From contig OY540814.1 of assembly GCA_961205875.1 (NCBI GenBank), positions 25,860,151-25,924,150 of the forward strand: a stretch of 64,000 nt of DNA, given 5' to 3'. Source of the stretch: Sialis fuliginosa. Taxonomy: Eukaryota > Arthropoda > Insecta > Megaloptera > Sialidae. The translations under genes and the position numbers were made by a program. The notes under the pieces were generated by a model. That model was not told the origin of the DNA. It was given only the letters and a program-made list of their open reading frames with translations, and ran no database searches. The number at the start of each line of letters is the position of its first letter. Positions within the stretch are counted from its first letter, which is position 1. Below are positions 60,661 to 64,000 of the stretch, piece by piece.

Positions 60661-63600
60661 AATTTTATAATTTTTAGTTATATTTTTAATTAAAAAGTGT
60701 AACGAAACGTTGGACGAAATTATGTCTAAGATTTGAGTTAATAAGCCAAAGTGACTATACTAAAACTTAAAAATCTAGAATATCAGTGTTTCGAAAAAAT
60801 TGTTCGTGATTTAAAAAAAAGTTACCTTTGCGAGTAAATAAAACAAAAGAAAGTTGTATAAAGTTATTATAATTATTGAAAGTGTTCATTAAAAAATATC
60901 AAGTAAAGGTTTTGTATTTCATATTTTCAAAACAAAGCCATAATAAGTATAAACAAAAAGTTTAATATTCAGAAAAATATACCTATCTCTGTAAATATAA
61001 AATATTATGTGTTCAGTTCATACGAAATACAAGACCCTAGAAGAATTGAAGTTAACAGCCATAAAAAAATTCACAGAATATATTCTCGCATATTTTAAAT
61101 TTTTACGAAAGACCCGTGGTATCGTATTTATATTTTTTTCTATCTACAAAACACAAATAGGGCTTCCATTTTTCTTGTGGGCATTCGTTTGAATCATTCC
61201 CCAATTTATCCTTTCCTTTGATTCTGCATATAACAGCAGAAAGGAAAATACAAAAAATTATCTGTGTCCCATCACTTTTGCGCGTTAAATCTTTCACGGG
61301 CGGCTGGTGACGCGTGAAACCGTATCCTTCAACCTCCTCCAGACCTCATTGCCGTCCTAACTGCCACCTATATTCAGAACCGGTTCAAGAAATTTCTACC
61401 CCTTTCAACAAACACACTAATTTTATTTCAAAGAAACCTTCCTTAATACATATAAAGCTCATTAACGTCTGTCTGTCCGTTAGTGCGCTTATCACTCGAG
61501 AACCACTTAGGCTATATTTTGTTACGTTAGGTAAGCAGTGGCAATAATAATAAATCAAGTCGGAAAAATGTTTGCCGCCAGCGCGCTCTTTTGCAATACG
61601 CTGTCTAAACCGTTCAATATTGAACAAAATAATGTAGTAAAGAACTGTGTAAAATCAAAAGATCTCAAATAAAGTCCATATGTCTAACTTTTATAACAAT
61701 GTTACAAAGAAAATTAAAAATATTTGGGTTTTGTTTACGTGGACTTATGATCTGCAAATTTGAATCCTTATCGAAATAAATGATTTAATTGTCATAAGTA
61801 CTTAATGTAGATATACTCGTAATTTGCCCTTTACAGCATCCAACCGTAGAGATTTGTAAATTTTAAATTTTAGCTACTTTTGTCTCCTAAAACCGACTCT
61901 GTCTACGACCCTTAGTGCTGTTACTAACGTCACTGGTGTGAAATTTTATACGCGTCTTGTGATTATGATATACATTTATGGGATACGAACTGCGAACCTC
62001 TGATAAACCTCGAACTGGTTATCAGAACAGTTTAAAATGTTTTTTTGAACAAGTTTTAAGAAGTATTATAAATTGCAGTACTATAAATGATATATAAAGA
62101 TAATATGTATATTAAAGAAACTGTGTTAAGATAATTAAAGAGCACCACTTAACAATTGACAATTTGATAATTTTTATTTTGTTAATTAATTTTGAAATAG
62201 AGCAAAATAAAAAATCCGGTTTTATATAAAAGATGAAGAGAATATTATTACATAAAATTTATGTTCTATATAACCTTTTACTCTGTGTAACGAACCGTTT
62301 AGAAGAAATTCGTTTCTGTATAATATTTTATAGAAAAAAAAGAAAAGAACAACTTTATATGAACATGTATTCGGAAATTCTTTGTGAGGGATCTACACTC
62401 TACAGGTTCTCAAAAATGATTAGTTTTTATTTAATATCAGGAGAATCCTTTGAGATACAGTTATGAAATTTGATGGTCGGTTTAGTATTAATAAGTGTTA
62501 TCGTTTTATAGTATCAATCAATTATTTAGCACAGGGTTGTATGAGATAACCAGACCCTTAAATTTTTATCTTGTATTTTTGTATTCTTTATTCATCCGAT
62601 ACACTATGCTAAATAATCATTGATCAATACTGAAAATCAATAACTCACATTAATATTAAAGCGATTTTTTGTAACATTATCAAAACGGGTTCCCCAGATC
62701 TCTATTTTTATAAATATAAATGAATGGCTCATAGACGATTTCAATGCGGTTTTCACCAATATAATTTTTCTGTGTAAATTCATGGATATTAATATTTTAT
62801 GAATGTTAAGATTTAAAATCAAAAAACTAAAAAAAAACTTTATCAAGTTGTGTTTTGTTTGTTTTTTGCTTAAAATAATTTATGTTATGTATTTTTTTAT
62901 ATTCGTTGTAAATCGTTCCTGTATATAAAATGGTGGCCACAGCATTTTATTTTATTATGAATTTGAATTTGAATATCCTCCACGGTAACTGAAAATGCAA
63001 ATCTAAAAATTATCCATTACCAGTGAGTCTCGTAGAAATCATAACTTTATAATTAGTTTGTTCTATTTCCTATGTTTACAGAACAAACTAATTCTCGAGA
63101 GACGAAATAATATGTAACACTGTAAAACGTAATTTTGCATTTTATTCTATTAATATATGCCGTGGTTAAATATTTATACCACAAGGAAGTGTCGAAACAT
63201 ATCAATGTCATTTATTGATTTTACTGTTTATTTTTACATACATATTTCTATACTGATTTATGATTTGTTTTAATATTTTACGATTATCTTCTTGAAAACT
63301 ATTTAAAAACTAAATCTACACCAGCTTTCAATAAACAAACATTTAAAGCTGTCTCCTATATACCTGTAAAAATATAGCAGTCAATAATATGTGGTTATTT
63401 AATTCTACTGAGGCCAACTGTTTAAATTTCTGGTAACTAATCTGTTTTTTTAATCGGGTTTTTTTCTTTTCCCTTTTGGCTTTACTATCAGTTAAATACA
63501 GCCAGTTATAACCAACGAACATATTCAACTCTCGGCATGGATTATATTATAAAAGGAGAAATGTCCTGGAGTAATCAGGGTGGGTGAAACTTATGAAAAT

Positions 63601-64000
63601 TAAAAAACAAGGTATCATTAAAAACCCATAAAATATATCCACAAATAAAAAATCATAATATTGTCAGCTTTCATTTTGTACAGCCTGTATTTTCTATATG
63701 TCAGTAATATCGAAGCAATTGAATTTGTCACAAAAAACATCGTTGGTATATTTTGTATGTCACTATTATTGTATAAAGAAGGCAGAGAGCGTACAACAAA
63801 AGGTTTTATTTCACCTGAGACAGAATCACTTTGTGCTCAATGTAACAAAGCCAGTTTCATTACAAACCCACTGTACTGTGTGTATACTTTCTACTAAGGA
63901 TCATCCTCTTATGGTCATTCTCTCAACTAAAACCGTATAATAGGTAGGCTACAGTTATTGTTAGAAGTTATTTTTATCGTATAGCTAATTAGTTTGTAAT
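60661..64000. other. Non-coding right end of the window
   Basis: Interspersed-repeat phrases occur at about 61290-61630: a G+C-richer segment, and minus-strand wording RFRQRIAKERAGGKHF followed by a GACAGACAGACG motif, which resembles an RTE/SINE tail. Short overlapping frames there have no supporting start, splice or domain evidence. A small inverted repeat (GAACAAACTAATT-type, about 63055-63095) is visible. No gene was recognised. Confidence 0.5.

Noticed and set aside
61103..61627. Minus-strand frames MKDLTRKSDGTQ... and MFNIERFRQRIAKE...
   Set aside because: The second overlaps wording and a GACAGACAGACG motif typical of RTE/SINE tails. The first has no start context or splice evidence. 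Neither is supported as a gene.

Overview
The window is eukaryotic and strongly A+T-rich. Short G+C-richer exons are separated by introns of 2.8-18 kb with canonical GT-AG ends, and the DNA between them is dense in old DNA-transposon debris (hAT, PIF/Harbinger, Tc1/mariner, pogo-like, piggyBac-like and Helitron-like) and RTE/SINE-like dispersed repeats. This fits an insect. The style of the dispersed repeats and the single-exon mucin-like secreted genes make a moth or butterfly the best guess, but the order is inferred and was not tested by any search.

The only gene I identify with confidence is junctophilin (jp), on the minus strand. Five consecutive coding exons are visible, at 37191-36980, 18688-18381, 13286-13113, 9887-9553 and 6799-5500. 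Their splice sites join in frame into about 776 residues: MORN repeats, the joining segment containing RGGFVL, two further MORN repeats, the helical segment, and a long disordered region rich in Gln, Pro, Ser and Gly. The first MORN exon(s) and the C-terminal membrane-anchor exon were not found, so both ends of the gene probably lie in unrecognised exons or outside the window. Left of jp are two weaker minus-strand coding candidates: a possible first exon at 1959-1849 with an arthropod-type initiator, and a possible last exon at 3409-3210.

Right of the jp exons is a small minus-strand group of secreted, low-complexity protein genes. The first is a 674-residue Thr-rich protein with 13 Cys- and sequon-containing repeats (41346-39322). 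The second is a 321-residue Cys/Thr-rich protein with 24-residue repeats (43976-43011). The third is an orphan Gly/Asn/Val-rich terminal exon (42968-42800) that switches reading frame near its end. The two full genes have their own signal peptides and TATA boxes. They are probably extracellular mucin-like proteins, possibly of silk, saliva or gut lining, but their function is not known.

From 44 to 64 kb I see no confident gene. The stretch holds several well-delimited MITEs, a decayed mariner transposase fragment at 49.9-50.1 kb, a second transposase fragment at 50.9 kb on the other strand, a CpG-rich block at 52 kb that could be a promoter and 5' exon, and a CRE-like block at 57.4 kb. The best-resolved mobile-element history is at 12.2-13.0 kb, where a hAT MITE inserted exactly across the edge of an older PIF/Harbinger MITE. 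Two nearly full-length ~750-bp palindromes (17.3 and 24.7 kb) and back-to-back Helitron-type ends at 32.58 kb are the other structural highlights.
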